DNA of 64,000 bases from Nocardiopsis_C rhodophaea. GTDB lineage: Bacteria; Actinomycetota; Actinomycetes; Streptosporangiales; Streptosporangiaceae. Positions 52,609-60,450 of this stretch are shown here, one piece after another. Numbering within the stretch: position 1 is the first letter of the stretch; the number at the start of each line of letters is the position of its first letter. The position numbers and the translations under genes are program-made. The stretch covers positions 1-64,000 of the forward strand of contig NZ_BAAAPC010000013.1 of the NCBI RefSeq assembly GCF_039530945.1, read 5' to 3'. A model generated the notes under the pieces. It did no database searches and was not told the DNA's origin. It was given only the letters and a program-made list of their open reading frames with translations.

Positions 52609-52630
52609 CACATTCGATGCGAATTTAACA
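52609..52630 (+). promoter_or_regulatory. DeoR-type operator, copy 2 (before the permease remnant)
   Basis: CACATTCG then ATGCGAATTTAACA, identical to copy 1 apart from a 2-base shorter spacer. Its core ATTCGATGCGAAT is a perfect dyad (ATTCG/CGAAT). It ends 39 bases before the ATG of the broken permease gene. Confidence 0.75.
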
Positions 52631-52669
52631 TCTCTCATGATGTGATTCAGGTCTCACTCTGGAGGGCAT

Positions 52670-53067
52670 ATGAACGCAGGCCCACCGACAGCCACCGCCC
52701 CCATCGCCGCACCACTCACCCGCCTGCCCGACCGCGTCGGCCTTCCAGCCCCGCTCGCCCTGGGCGGGCCGCTCTGCCTCGGCGTCCGCGAACGCACCGG
52801 GGACACGCGCCTGGCCGCGGCGGCGCCGTGGCCCTGCTCAACGTCGGCGCCGGAGCCGCCGCCTTCGTCGGACCGGCCGTTGCCAGCCTGCTGCTCGGCC
52901 CTGACGGTCCGGGCGGCGTGGTGGTCACCTTCGCCGTCCTGTATGTCATCGCCGCGGTCATGACCAGGTTCCTGACCGCGCCCGGCGATATCGCCGGGAC
53001 GGCACCGCCGAGCGACCGCGCCGCGGAGACGGGTGCCGCTCCCGTCTCCGCGGGCGAACCCGGCTAG
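52670..53067 (+). pseudogene. MFS polyol permease remnant with internal deletion
   Basis: GGAGG precedes the ATG at 52670. The first codons read like the start of CsbX/RbtT-type pentitol permeases (LPDRVGLPAPLALG), then similarity stops near 52780. From about 52819, in another frame, the last two helices of the same permease type appear (GGAVALLNVGAGAAAFVG, VVVTFAVLYVIAAVMTRFL) and end in TAG at 53065-53067. A normal protein of about 430 residues is thus reduced to its two ends by a deletion of roughly 300 codons plus a frame change. The operator and ribosome site are intact. It overlaps the egtD stop on the other strand. Confidence 0.75.
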
Positions 53068-54026
53068 GGGACAGCCACCAGCAGGGCGAAGTCGCCATCC
53101 GGGTCGGTCCACCAGTGGGTGAGGGTGAGACCGGCCCGGGCGAGTTCACCTTCGACGCCCTCGCGGCGGAACTTCGCGGAGATCTCGGTGCGCATCTCCT
53201 CTCCCGCGTCGAACCCGACGTCGAGGTCGAGCGCGCCCACGTGAACGTGCTGCGGCCCGGTCGAGCGCAGCCGCATCTCGATCCACTCGGCTTCGGCGTC
53301 CCAAACGGCGACGTGCGCGAAGGCGTCCGGGTCGAAGTCGGCGTCCAGCTCCCGGTTGATGACGCGCAGGACGTTGCGGTTGAACTCGGCGGTCACGCCC
53401 TGGCTGTCGTCGTAGGCCGCGCGCAGCCGGTCGGGGGCCTTGACGAGGTCGATGCCGAGCAGCAGCGCGTCGCCGTCGGCCAGGCCGCCGCCCAGCTCGG
53501 ACAGGAAGGACTGGCGTTCGACCGGGGGGAAGTTGCCGATGGTGGAGCCGATCATCGCCACCAGCCGCCGACCTGCCGTCGGCAGCAGGTGCAGGTGGCG
53601 CACGAAGTCGGCGACGACCGGGCGGACGTCCACGCCCGGGTACGACGCGGCGATGCCCGCGGCGGCGTCCCTCAGGAAGTCGCCGCTGACGTCGACCGGG
53701 ACGAACCGGCGCAGCGTCCCGGCCGCGCCGAGCGCGTCCAGCAGCAGCCGGGTCTTGTCCCCGGAGCCCGCGCCGAGCTCCACGAGCGTGTCGGCCCCGG
53801 TCGCCGCGGCGATGTCGGCCGCGTACCGCTCCAGGATGACGCGCTCGGTGCGGGTGGGGTAGTACTCCGCCAGCTCGGTGATCCGCTCGAACAGGACACT
53901 GCCGCGCTCGTCGTAGAACCACTTCGGCGGCAGGGTCTTGGGGCGTGAGGTCAGGCCGTCGTGGACGTCCTCGCGCAGGGATTTCGCGAGGTCATCGGCG
54001 GTCAGGTGGTACTCGATCGGGAGCAT
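53064..54026 (-). CDS. egtD: L-histidine N-alpha-methyltransferase EgtD
   Basis: 320-residue SAM enzyme that trimethylates histidine to hercynine, the first step of ergothioneine synthesis. Blocks: LPPKWFYDERGSVLFERIT, the SAM motif LVELGAGSGDKTRLLLDAL, MIGSTIGNFPP, and FNRNVLRVINRELDADFD. ATG at 54026 has AAGGGG four bases ahead. It is the last gene of the egtABCD operon. Confidence 0.94.
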   Translation of the reverse strand: MLPIEYHLTADDLAKSLREDVHDGLTSRPKTLPPKWFYDERGSVLFERITELAEYYPTRTERVILERYAADIAAATGADTLVELGAGSGDKTRLLLDALGAAGTLRRFVPVDVSGDFLRDAAAGIAASYPGVDVRPVVADFVRHLHLLPTAGRRLVAMIGSTIGNFPPVERQSFLSELGGGLADGDALLLGIDLVKAPDRLRAAYDDSQGVTAEFNRNVLRVINRELDADFDPDAFAHVAVWDAEAEWIEMRLRSTGPQHVHVGALDLDVGFDAGEEMRTEISAKFRREGVEGELARAGLTLTHWWTDPDGDFALLVAVP

Positions 54027-54045
54027 GGAGCCCCTTTCGCTCTGT

Positions 54046-54792
54046 TCAGATCGTCGTGACTTCGACGCCCTCGCGGTCGGCGGTGACCAGCGATCCGTCG
54101 GGAACCCGCTGCCAGGCGGGGTCGTCGTCGAAGGGCTCGGAGGCGACGCACACCCCGTCGGGGCCCACCCGGGTGTAGAGGGAGTCCCCGGCGGCGGTCG
54201 CGGCGAGGCGGTGCCCGTCGGACACCAGCAGGTTGTAGCGCCCGCCGGAGCACGCGCGGGCCTCCCGCACCACGTCGGCCACGGCCCGGCCCAGGTCCTC
54301 CCCCTTGCGCCACAGGCGCATCGCGTGGGCGAACAGCGGGGCGGAGTCGACGGGGGTGCGGACGTCCAGCACACCGGAGGGCGCGGGCGCGGAGAGGCGT
54401 TCGGCGAGCGCCTCATCGTCGTCGACGGCGCCGTTGTGGCTGAACAGCCAGGGGTCCCCGCGGCCGGGGTCGCCCCGGAACGGCTGGGCGCAGGACTCGT
54501 CGGAGCCGAACCCGGGGGTGGCGTCGCGCACCGCCGCCACCACGCATTCCGACCTGATGACCCGCGCGGCGTCGGCGAACGAGGCATCGGCCCAGATCGG
54601 CAGGGACCGCCGGTAGCGCAGCGGCGCGTCGCGCCCGGGGGCATACCACCCCACGCCGAACCCGTCGGCGTTGACGGTGCCGTGCAGCTGCGCGCGGGGC
54701 GCGTAGGACTGCCGCTCCAGCGAGAAGGGCGGTGCGTAGAGCAGGTCGTGCAGGGTCGTGGGCACACCGAGGTAGGCCAGGTGGCGGCACAT
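54046..54792 (-). CDS. egtC: Gamma-glutamyl-hercynylcysteine sulfoxide amidohydrolase EgtC
   Basis: 248-residue class II glutamine amidotransferase-like hydrolase that removes the glutamyl group in ergothioneine synthesis. The N-terminal nucleophile is Cys 2 in MCRHLAYLG, exposed after Met removal. HGTVNADGFGVGWY and LFSHNGAVDDDEAL are the glutaminase-fold blocks. It starts 46 bases after egtB and is followed by egtD after 19 bases. Confidence 0.93.
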   Translation of the reverse strand: MCRHLAYLGVPTTLHDLLYAPPFSLERQSYAPRAQLHGTVNADGFGVGWYAPGRDAPLRYRRSLPIWADASFADAARVIRSECVVAAVRDATPGFGSDESCAQPFRGDPGRGDPWLFSHNGAVDDDEALAERLSAPAPSGVLDVRTPVDSAPLFAHAMRLWRKGEDLGRAVADVVREARACSGGRYNLLVSDGHRLAATAAGDSLYTRVGPDGVCVASEPFDDDPAWQRVPDGSLVTADREGVEVTTI

Positions 54793-54838
54793 CAGCGGCT
54801 CTCCTTCCCGGTGGCCGGGCGGCGTGCGGAGCGCGGCA

Positions 54839-56194
54839 TCACTCCACCTCCGCGTCGCGTGCGCAGCGGAATCCGCTGAAGATCTGGCGGCGGATGGGGT
54901 GGTCCCAGTTGCGGAAGGTGCCCCGGACCGCGGTGGGGTGCGTGGCCCACGAGCCGCCGCGCAGCACCTTGTAGTCGCCGCCGAAGAAGACCTCGGAGTA
55001 CTCGGGGTAGGGGAACGCCCGGAAGCCCGGGTAGGCGGTGAAGTCGGAGCTGGTCCACTCCCACACGTCGCCGAGCATCTGCTGGGCCCCGCACGGCGCG
55101 GTCCCGGCCGGGTGCGTTCCGGCGGGGGTGGGGTGCAGCAGGCGCTGGCCGAGGTTGGCGTGGCGGTCGGCGGGCGCGCCGGCGCCCCACGGGAAGCGCA
55201 GCGAGGTCCCGGTGGCCGGGTCGTGGCGGGCCGCCTTCTCCCATTCGGCCTCGGTCGGCAGCCGCTTGCCCGCCCAGCGGGCGTGGGCCTCGGCCTCGTA
55301 GAAGGACACGTGCTGCACCGGCTCGTCCGGGGGCACCGGCTCGACCCGCCCGAACCGGCGGCGCAGCCACTGTCCGGCGTCCCGCTTCCAGAACGCCGGC
55401 GCGCGCTTCCCGGTGCGGGTACGCCAGGCCCAGCCCGCCTCGCTCCACCAGCGGGGGTCGTCGTAGCCGCCGTCGGCGATGAAGTCCATGTGGGCGGCGT
55501 TGGTGACGGCCCGCGTGTCGATCCAGAAGGCCGGGAGGTCGACGGTGTGCGCGCCGCGCTCGTTGTCGTAGGCACAAGGGTCGTCGTCGGTCCCCATGGT
55601 GAACGGCCCGGCCTCCACCAGCACCTCCGGCGGGCCGGGCGGCACCGCCGGCGCCGGCGGGGGCACCGCGCCGACACCGAGCACCGGCTCGCCGCGGCGG
55701 AGCTGGTGGGTGGCGAGCATGGTCTCGTCGTGCTGGTGTTCGTGCTGGATGACCATGTGGTAGACGAATCCTCTGTCGAGGAGCGCCGACCCGGAGTCGA
55801 AGGAGACGTGCTCCAGCGAGTCCAGCACCATGCGCCGGACCCGCGCGTTGTACTCCTCGGCCTCGCGCGGCCGCAGGAGGGGCAGGGTGACCCGCTCGGC
55901 GCGGGGGTTCTCGAAGGCGTCGTAGAGCACGTCGATGTCGGGGCGCAGCGCCTCCCGTCCGGCCGCGGCGCGCACCAGCCACTGCTCCTCGTAGTTGCCG
56001 ACGTGGGCGAAGTCCCACACCAGCGGAGACATCAGGGGGGAGTGCTGGGTGAGCAGGTCGTCCTCGTCGAGGACGCCGACGGTCAGCCCCTGGCTGCGGC
56101 GCCGCCCACTGTCGAGTTCGGCGGCGATGCGCTCGCGGAGAGCGGACGGGGTGGAAGTGTCGGCGCTCTGCGTGGGGTCGGGGTTCTCGGTCAT
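54839..56194 (-). CDS. egtB: Hercynine oxygenase EgtB
   Basis: 451-residue non-haem iron enzyme that joins gamma-glutamylcysteine to hercynine as a sulfoxide. The N-terminal DinB-like domain supplies the iron ligands: His in DFAHVGNYEEQWL and the two His in IQHEHQHDETML. The C-terminal formylglycine-generating-enzyme-like domain is clear (GPFTMGTDDDPCAYDNERG, RLPTEAEWEKAARHD, VLRGGSWATHP). The ATG overlaps the egtA stop by four bases. Confidence 0.94.
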   Translation of the reverse strand: MTENPDPTQSADTSTPSALRERIAAELDSGRRRSQGLTVGVLDEDDLLTQHSPLMSPLVWDFAHVGNYEEQWLVRAAAGREALRPDIDVLYDAFENPRAERVTLPLLRPREAEEYNARVRRMVLDSLEHVSFDSGSALLDRGFVYHMVIQHEHQHDETMLATHQLRRGEPVLGVGAVPPPAPAVPPGPPEVLVEAGPFTMGTDDDPCAYDNERGAHTVDLPAFWIDTRAVTNAAHMDFIADGGYDDPRWWSEAGWAWRTRTGKRAPAFWKRDAGQWLRRRFGRVEPVPPDEPVQHVSFYEAEAHARWAGKRLPTEAEWEKAARHDPATGTSLRFPWGAGAPADRHANLGQRLLHPTPAGTHPAGTAPCGAQQMLGDVWEWTSSDFTAYPGFRAFPYPEYSEVFFGGDYKVLRGGSWATHPTAVRGTFRNWDHPIRRQIFSGFRCARDAEVE

Positions 56195-57393
56195 ACCGCT
56201 CCTTGGTGGGTGAGCACGTCGTCCGCGGGGCAGCGGCCGCGCTCGACGTAGTGTTCGCGGTAGGCGTCGACGATCGGCACGAGTCGGGCGGCGCCCATGC
56301 GGCCCAGGGCCTCGCTCGCCGCCGCGAAGCAGGTGCGGGCGCAGGAGGCCAGATCAGGGTCGGTGAGGGCGTCGCTCGCCGCGATGCGCCAGGTCGTCGG
56401 CGCGGTGCCGTGCGGCAGTCGGCCGGTGGCCTCGATCGCGGCGGCGGTCGCCGCCGGGTCGTCGAGCAGGGCGGCGACGACGGCGAGCGGCACCGGCCAC
56501 CACCGTTCCGGAAGCGCGTCGATCATCCGGAGTTCGAGGTGGCCGCGCGGGCGCACCGGCGGGAACAGTGTGCTCAGGTGGTAGACGAGGTCGTCGTGGG
56601 TGGGCCGGCGCGGATGTCCGCTGTCCAGCCACTGGGCGAAGGTGATGCCGGGTGAACTCAGCCAGGGCTGGTCGTCGCGGCGGATGGTCATCAGCTGGGC
56701 GTCCAGGGCGTAGCGCGTCCAGGAGTCGACCGGGTCCCCGACGGGGACCGGACGGGTGCGGGAGGCGTCGATTCCCGCCCAGATCGCCCAGCGCGTGGAA
56801 CGCCAGCCGGTGCGGCGCCCCCGCCAGATGGGCGAGTTGGCGAACGCCCCGACGAGGAGGGGGCCGAGCGCGTGCGCCAGCCGCCAGCGGTGTTCGGCGT
56901 CGCCCGGGTCGGCCCCGATGTCCACGCAGACCTGGAGTGAGGCAGTGCTGCACATCATGGTGTGCCCGGCCGCCCCGCCGCCTTGGGCGAAGAAGCGCTC
57001 CATGGCCGCATAGCGGGGCAGGGTGAGCTGCTGGGTGGGGGGCCGGCGCGGGTCGAGTCCGAGACCTTCCAGGCGGAGCCCCGCGTCATGCAGGTGCTTG
57101 CCGATGTGGGTCAGGTCGGTGGTGAGCGCCGAGTGCGCCGATGCGGGTCCGGGGAGGGGCGGCGAGCTGAGCTCCAGCTGCCCTCCGGGTTCGTAGGTCA
57201 CGGTGCTGCCGCTGGGCGGCGGCCCCGCCTCGTCAACGAGTTCCGATAGCAGGTTCAGGGATACGGGCTGGTCAGGGCGGTGCGGGTCGGTCACGAGCCA
57301 TTCGGCTTCGGCCCCCACCCGCCCGGGTGGGCCGGTCTTGAAACAGATGCCGTGTACGTAGTCACGGACGTCGTCCTTGGCGAGGTACGCCAT
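56191..57393 (-). CDS. egtA: Glutamate-cysteine ligase EgtA
   Basis: 400 residues; makes gamma-glutamylcysteine, the sulfur donor for EgtB. Blocks: VGAEAEWLVTDPHRPDQPV at the ATP/Mg site, TYEPGGQLELSSPPLP, MMCSTASLQVCVDIG, and RGHLELRMIDALPERWW. ATG at 57393 starts the conserved part; the open frame upstream is a shadow. It is first in egtA-B-C-D; egtE, the final lyase gene, is not adjacent. Confidence 0.93.
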   Translation of the reverse strand: MAYLAKDDVRDYVHGICFKTGPPGRVGAEAEWLVTDPHRPDQPVSLNLLSELVDEAGPPPSGSTVTYEPGGQLELSSPPLPGPASAHSALTTDLTHIGKHLHDAGLRLEGLGLDPRRPPTQQLTLPRYAAMERFFAQGGGAAGHTMMCSTASLQVCVDIGADPGDAEHRWRLAHALGPLLVGAFANSPIWRGRRTGWRSTRWAIWAGIDASRTRPVPVGDPVDSWTRYALDAQLMTIRRDDQPWLSSPGITFAQWLDSGHPRRPTHDDLVYHLSTLFPPVRPRGHLELRMIDALPERWWPVPLAVVAALLDDPAATAAAIEATGRLPHGTAPTTWRIAASDALTDPDLASCARTCFAAASEALGRMGAARLVPIVDAYREHYVERGRCPADDVLTHQGAV

Positions 57394-57527
57394 GCTTGCT
57401 CCCGGTCTTTCTCCTGATCGCAGACGTACGCACTTCTTGTGCCCGGTTAGTCGACACTCGAACGCACTCCCGGCGATCCGAATCGTCGCGAAGCCGACAC
57501 TCGCGGGAAACCAGTGCATGCCGTGAT

Positions 57528-57543
57528 TGTGATCTATGTCACA
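57528..57543. promoter_or_regulatory. Consensus CRP-type site between egtA and a membrane-protein gene
   Basis: TGTGATCTATGTCACA is an exact TGTGA-N6-TCACA palindrome, the cAMP receptor protein consensus also used by mycobacterial and streptomycete Crp. It is centred about 142 bases before the egtA start and 159 bases before the start at 57695. No other element is recognised in the 301-base gap 57394-57694. Confidence 0.7.
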
Positions 57544-57694
57544 CACAGCATGGGTGCGGTAGCGTTCCGCCACCCCGATGCCAGGAGCGGCGTTGTGGAT
57601 CACCCGCCCCGCCCAGAACCGCTTCGGGGCCAACCCCCGCCACACGCCGCGCCAGTGCTGCCGTCGGGGCTGGAGGCCGATAGGTTGTCCCGCG

Positions 57695-58303
57695 ATGACT
57701 ACGAAGCCGAATTCCCCAGATGACACGCCCCGCGAGCCGCAGGGGCACGACGACGCCACGCCCTCCGCGGAAGAGACCGCCGCCACCGACACAACAGGCG
57801 ACGGCCCTGACAAGGGCAGCGGCACCGAAGCTGAGACGTCCGGCTCCGAAGCGAACGCCGCGGGCGAGACCGCGGACGCCCCGGCCGACGACACCGGCCG
57901 CGACGCGGCAGGCGCCGCGGCCCACGGAGACAACGAGCCGGACGACGAGGACGTGCTCCTCGCGCCGCCGACCGCCGGACTGTTCTCCGCCGAGACGTTC
58001 GCCATCGCCTCCCTCCTGGCCATCGGCGCCGCACTCATCGGGACCCGCCTGACCGAGATGCTCATGAACGTCTCCGCGGCCACCCAGCCCTCCGCGGTGA
58101 CGGCCATGGTCCTCGGCGACGGCGGGACCGCCCTGATCGGCGTCTTCTTCGGACTGCTCAGCCTGGGCCTGACCACCGAGTACAGCCGTCCCTGGGCGCG
58201 CTGGGCCGCCATGGCCGCCGTCCTGGTCGGCATCCTCTTCATCGCCGCCTCGGCCTACGTCTTCACCCAGGTTCCGGCCCCCGCCCCCGTCCCGGGGTTC
58301 TGA
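57695..58303 (+). CDS. Membrane protein with acidic disordered N-terminus
   Basis: 202 residues. The first 85 are rich in Asp, Glu, Ala, Thr and Gly and should be disordered. Three hydrophobic helices follow (FAIASLLAIGAALIGTRL, LIGVFFGLLSLGLT, WAAMAAVLVGILFIAASAYVF). No family is recognised. It is divergent from egtA and shares its control region with the CRP-type site. Confidence 0.75.
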   Translation: MTTKPNSPDDTPREPQGHDDATPSAEETAATDTTGDGPDKGSGTEAETSGSEANAAGETADAPADDTGRDAAGAAAHGDNEPDDEDVLLAPPTAGLFSAETFAIASLLAIGAALIGTRLTEMLMNVSAATQPSAVTAMVLGDGGTALIGVFFGLLSLGLTTEYSRPWARWAAMAAVLVGILFIAASAYVFTQVPAPAPVPGF

Positions 58304-58425
58304 TCGGCCGCGTGCGGCCGCGGCCCGCGCTCGTCCACGCGGTCGTCGGGGCATCCCGCGTGTTCGCCCACCTCCGCGCACCGGGAGAGTGGTACCACGG
58401 TGCAGACGACAATTAGGGGGATGCC

Positions 58426-60408
58426 ATGACCGACCGGAACGCACGCGTCGACGACGCGGTCCTGCGCGAACTGCTGGACGGACGCTGGGCTCGGGTCCGG
58501 CAGCACGCCCGCGACATGGTGCGCGGCGACCGGTTCGCCCCTGTCACGGGGCTGAGCATGGCCGACCACCGCGAGCGGGTCATGGACCAGCTCACGGCGA
58601 TCGCCGAGACGGAGGTCCCCGGCTACGGCTTCCCCTCGGCCTGCGGGGGCGCCGACGACGTCGGCGCCTCGGTCGTGGCCTTCGAGATGCTGGTGTGCGA
58701 CCTGTCGCTGATGGTGAAGGTCGGCGTGCAGTGGGGCCTGTTCGGCGGCGCCATCCACGCCCTGGGCACCGAGCGCCACCACACCGAGTACCTGCCGCAG
58801 GTCATCTCCCTCGAACTGCCCGGCTGCTTCGCGATGACCGAGACCGGGCACGGCTCGGACGTGCAGCGGCTGCGCACCACCGCCACCTACGACGCGGACA
58901 CCGAGGAGTTCGTGATCCACACGCCCGACGAGGCGGCGCGCAAGGACTACATCGGCAACGCGGCCCGCGACGGGCGGATGGCCGTGGTCTTCGCCCAGCT
59001 CGTCACCCAGGGCGAGAACCACGGGGTGCACGCGCTGCTGGTGCCCATCCGCTACGCCTCGGGCTCACCCCGGCCCGGCGTCCGCATCGAGGACTGCGGG
59101 CCCAAGGCCGGCCTCAACGGCGTGGACAACGGCCGACTCTGGTTCGACCAGGTGCGCGTGCCCCGCACCGCCCTGCTCGACCGCTACGGTGCCGTCGCAC
59201 GCGACGGCACCTACACCAGCCCGATCGACAACCCCAACCGCCGCTTCTTCACCATGCTCGGCACGCTGGTACGCGGCCGCATCAGCGTCGCGGGCGGGTC
59301 GGGAACCGCGACCAAGGCCGCGCTGTCCATCGCGCTGCGCTACGCCGACACCCGCCGCCAGTTCGAGCGCTCCGGGACCGGCGAGGAGGTCGTCCTCCTC
59401 GACTACCTCGCCCACCAGCGCCGCCTCCTGCCCGCGCTCGCCCGCACCTTCGCCCTGCACTTCGCCCAGGAAGAGCTGGTCAGCGCGCTACACGACAGCC
59501 AGACCGGGCGGGTGCCGCTCGACGAGCGCGGCCAGCGCGAGCTGGAGTCGCGCGCCGCCGGGCTGAAGGCCGTGGCCACCTGGCACGCCACCCGCACCAT
59601 CCAGACCTGCCGCGAGGCGTGCGGCGGCGCCGGGTACCTGGCGGAGAACCGGCTGCCCCAGCTCAAGGCCGACACCGACGTCTTCACCACGTTCGAGGGG
59701 GACAACACGGTCCTGCTCCAGCTGGTCGCCAAGGGGCTCCTCACCGACTACCGGGAGGCGTTCGGCGACCTCGACCCGCTGCCCATGGCGCGGCTGGTGG
59801 CCAAGCAGTTCCTCGGCGCGGTCATCGAGCGCACCGCCGCGCGCTCGGTGATCGAGCGCCTGGTCAGCGCCGCGCCCGGGCGGGGCGAGGAGGCCGACCT
59901 GTATGACCGGGGCTGGCAGCTCGCCCTGCTGGAGGACCGCGAGAAGCACATCATCGAGGGACTGGCCCGGCGGCTGCGCCGCGCGGGGGCGGAGGACACC
60001 GACGCGTTCGAGGTGTTCAACAGCGCCCAGGACCACGTCCTGGCGGCCGGGCGCGCCCACGTCGACCGGGTGGTGCTGGAGGCGTTCGTCGCCGCCATCG
60101 ACCGCTGTCCGGAGGGCGGCACCCGGGTCCTGCTGGACCGGCTGTGCGACCTGTACGTTCTGTCGATCGTGGACGAGGACCGCGCCTGGTTCCTGGAGCA
60201 CGAGCGGCTCTCCGCGTCGCGCGCCAAGGCGGTGACGCAGGCGGTGAACACGCTGTGCCAGGGCCTGCGGCCGCACGCCGTCGACCTCGTCGAGGGGTTC
60301 GGGCTGCTCGACGAGTGGCTGGCCGCCCCCATCGCGCTGGGCGCGGAGACCGCCCGGCAGGAGACCCAGCGGCGCGCGGTGGGGATGGAGGGTGCGCTCC
60401 GGCGCTGA
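58426..60408 (+). CDS. Acyl-CoA oxidase/dehydrogenase
   Basis: 660-residue flavoprotein of the acyl-CoA oxidase group. It has the dehydrogenase core (GCFAMTETGHGSDVQRLRTT, CGPKAGLNGVDNGRLWFDQ, RQFERSG) and, further on, CGGAGYLAENRL and TFEGDNTVLLQLVAKGLL. The FEGDNTVLLQ block and C-terminal helical extension are typical of oxidases, which pass electrons to oxygen and form peroxide. It ends at a shared hairpin opposite the phosphoketolase gene. Confidence 0.88.
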   Translation: MTDRNARVDDAVLRELLDGRWARVRQHARDMVRGDRFAPVTGLSMADHRERVMDQLTAIAETEVPGYGFPSACGGADDVGASVVAFEMLVCDLSLMVKVGVQWGLFGGAIHALGTERHHTEYLPQVISLELPGCFAMTETGHGSDVQRLRTTATYDADTEEFVIHTPDEAARKDYIGNAARDGRMAVVFAQLVTQGENHGVHALLVPIRYASGSPRPGVRIEDCGPKAGLNGVDNGRLWFDQVRVPRTALLDRYGAVARDGTYTSPIDNPNRRFFTMLGTLVRGRISVAGGSGTATKAALSIALRYADTRRQFERSGTGEEVVLLDYLAHQRRLLPALARTFALHFAQEELVSALHDSQTGRVPLDERGQRELESRAAGLKAVATWHATRTIQTCREACGGAGYLAENRLPQLKADTDVFTTFEGDNTVLLQLVAKGLLTDYREAFGDLDPLPMARLVAKQFLGAVIERTAARSVIERLVSAAPGRGEEADLYDRGWQLALLEDREKHIIEGLARRLRRAGAEDTDAFEVFNSAQDHVLAAGRAHVDRVVLEAFVAAIDRCPEGGTRVLLDRLCDLYVLSIVDEDRAWFLEHERLSASRAKAVTQAVNTLCQGLRPHAVDLVEGFGLLDEWLAAPIALGAETARQETQRRAVGMEGALRR

Positions 60409-60426
60409 CGCGGCCAGGATGGCCGG

Positions 60427-60450
60427 CCGGTCCGGCGTCCGCCGGACCGG
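60427..60450. terminator. Bidirectional terminator between convergent genes
   Basis: CCGGTCCGGC and GCCGGACCGG form a perfect 10-pair stem with a 4-base loop. It sits in the 42-base gap between the acyl-CoA oxidase stop and the phosphoketolase stop and abuts the latter. Confidence 0.7.
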
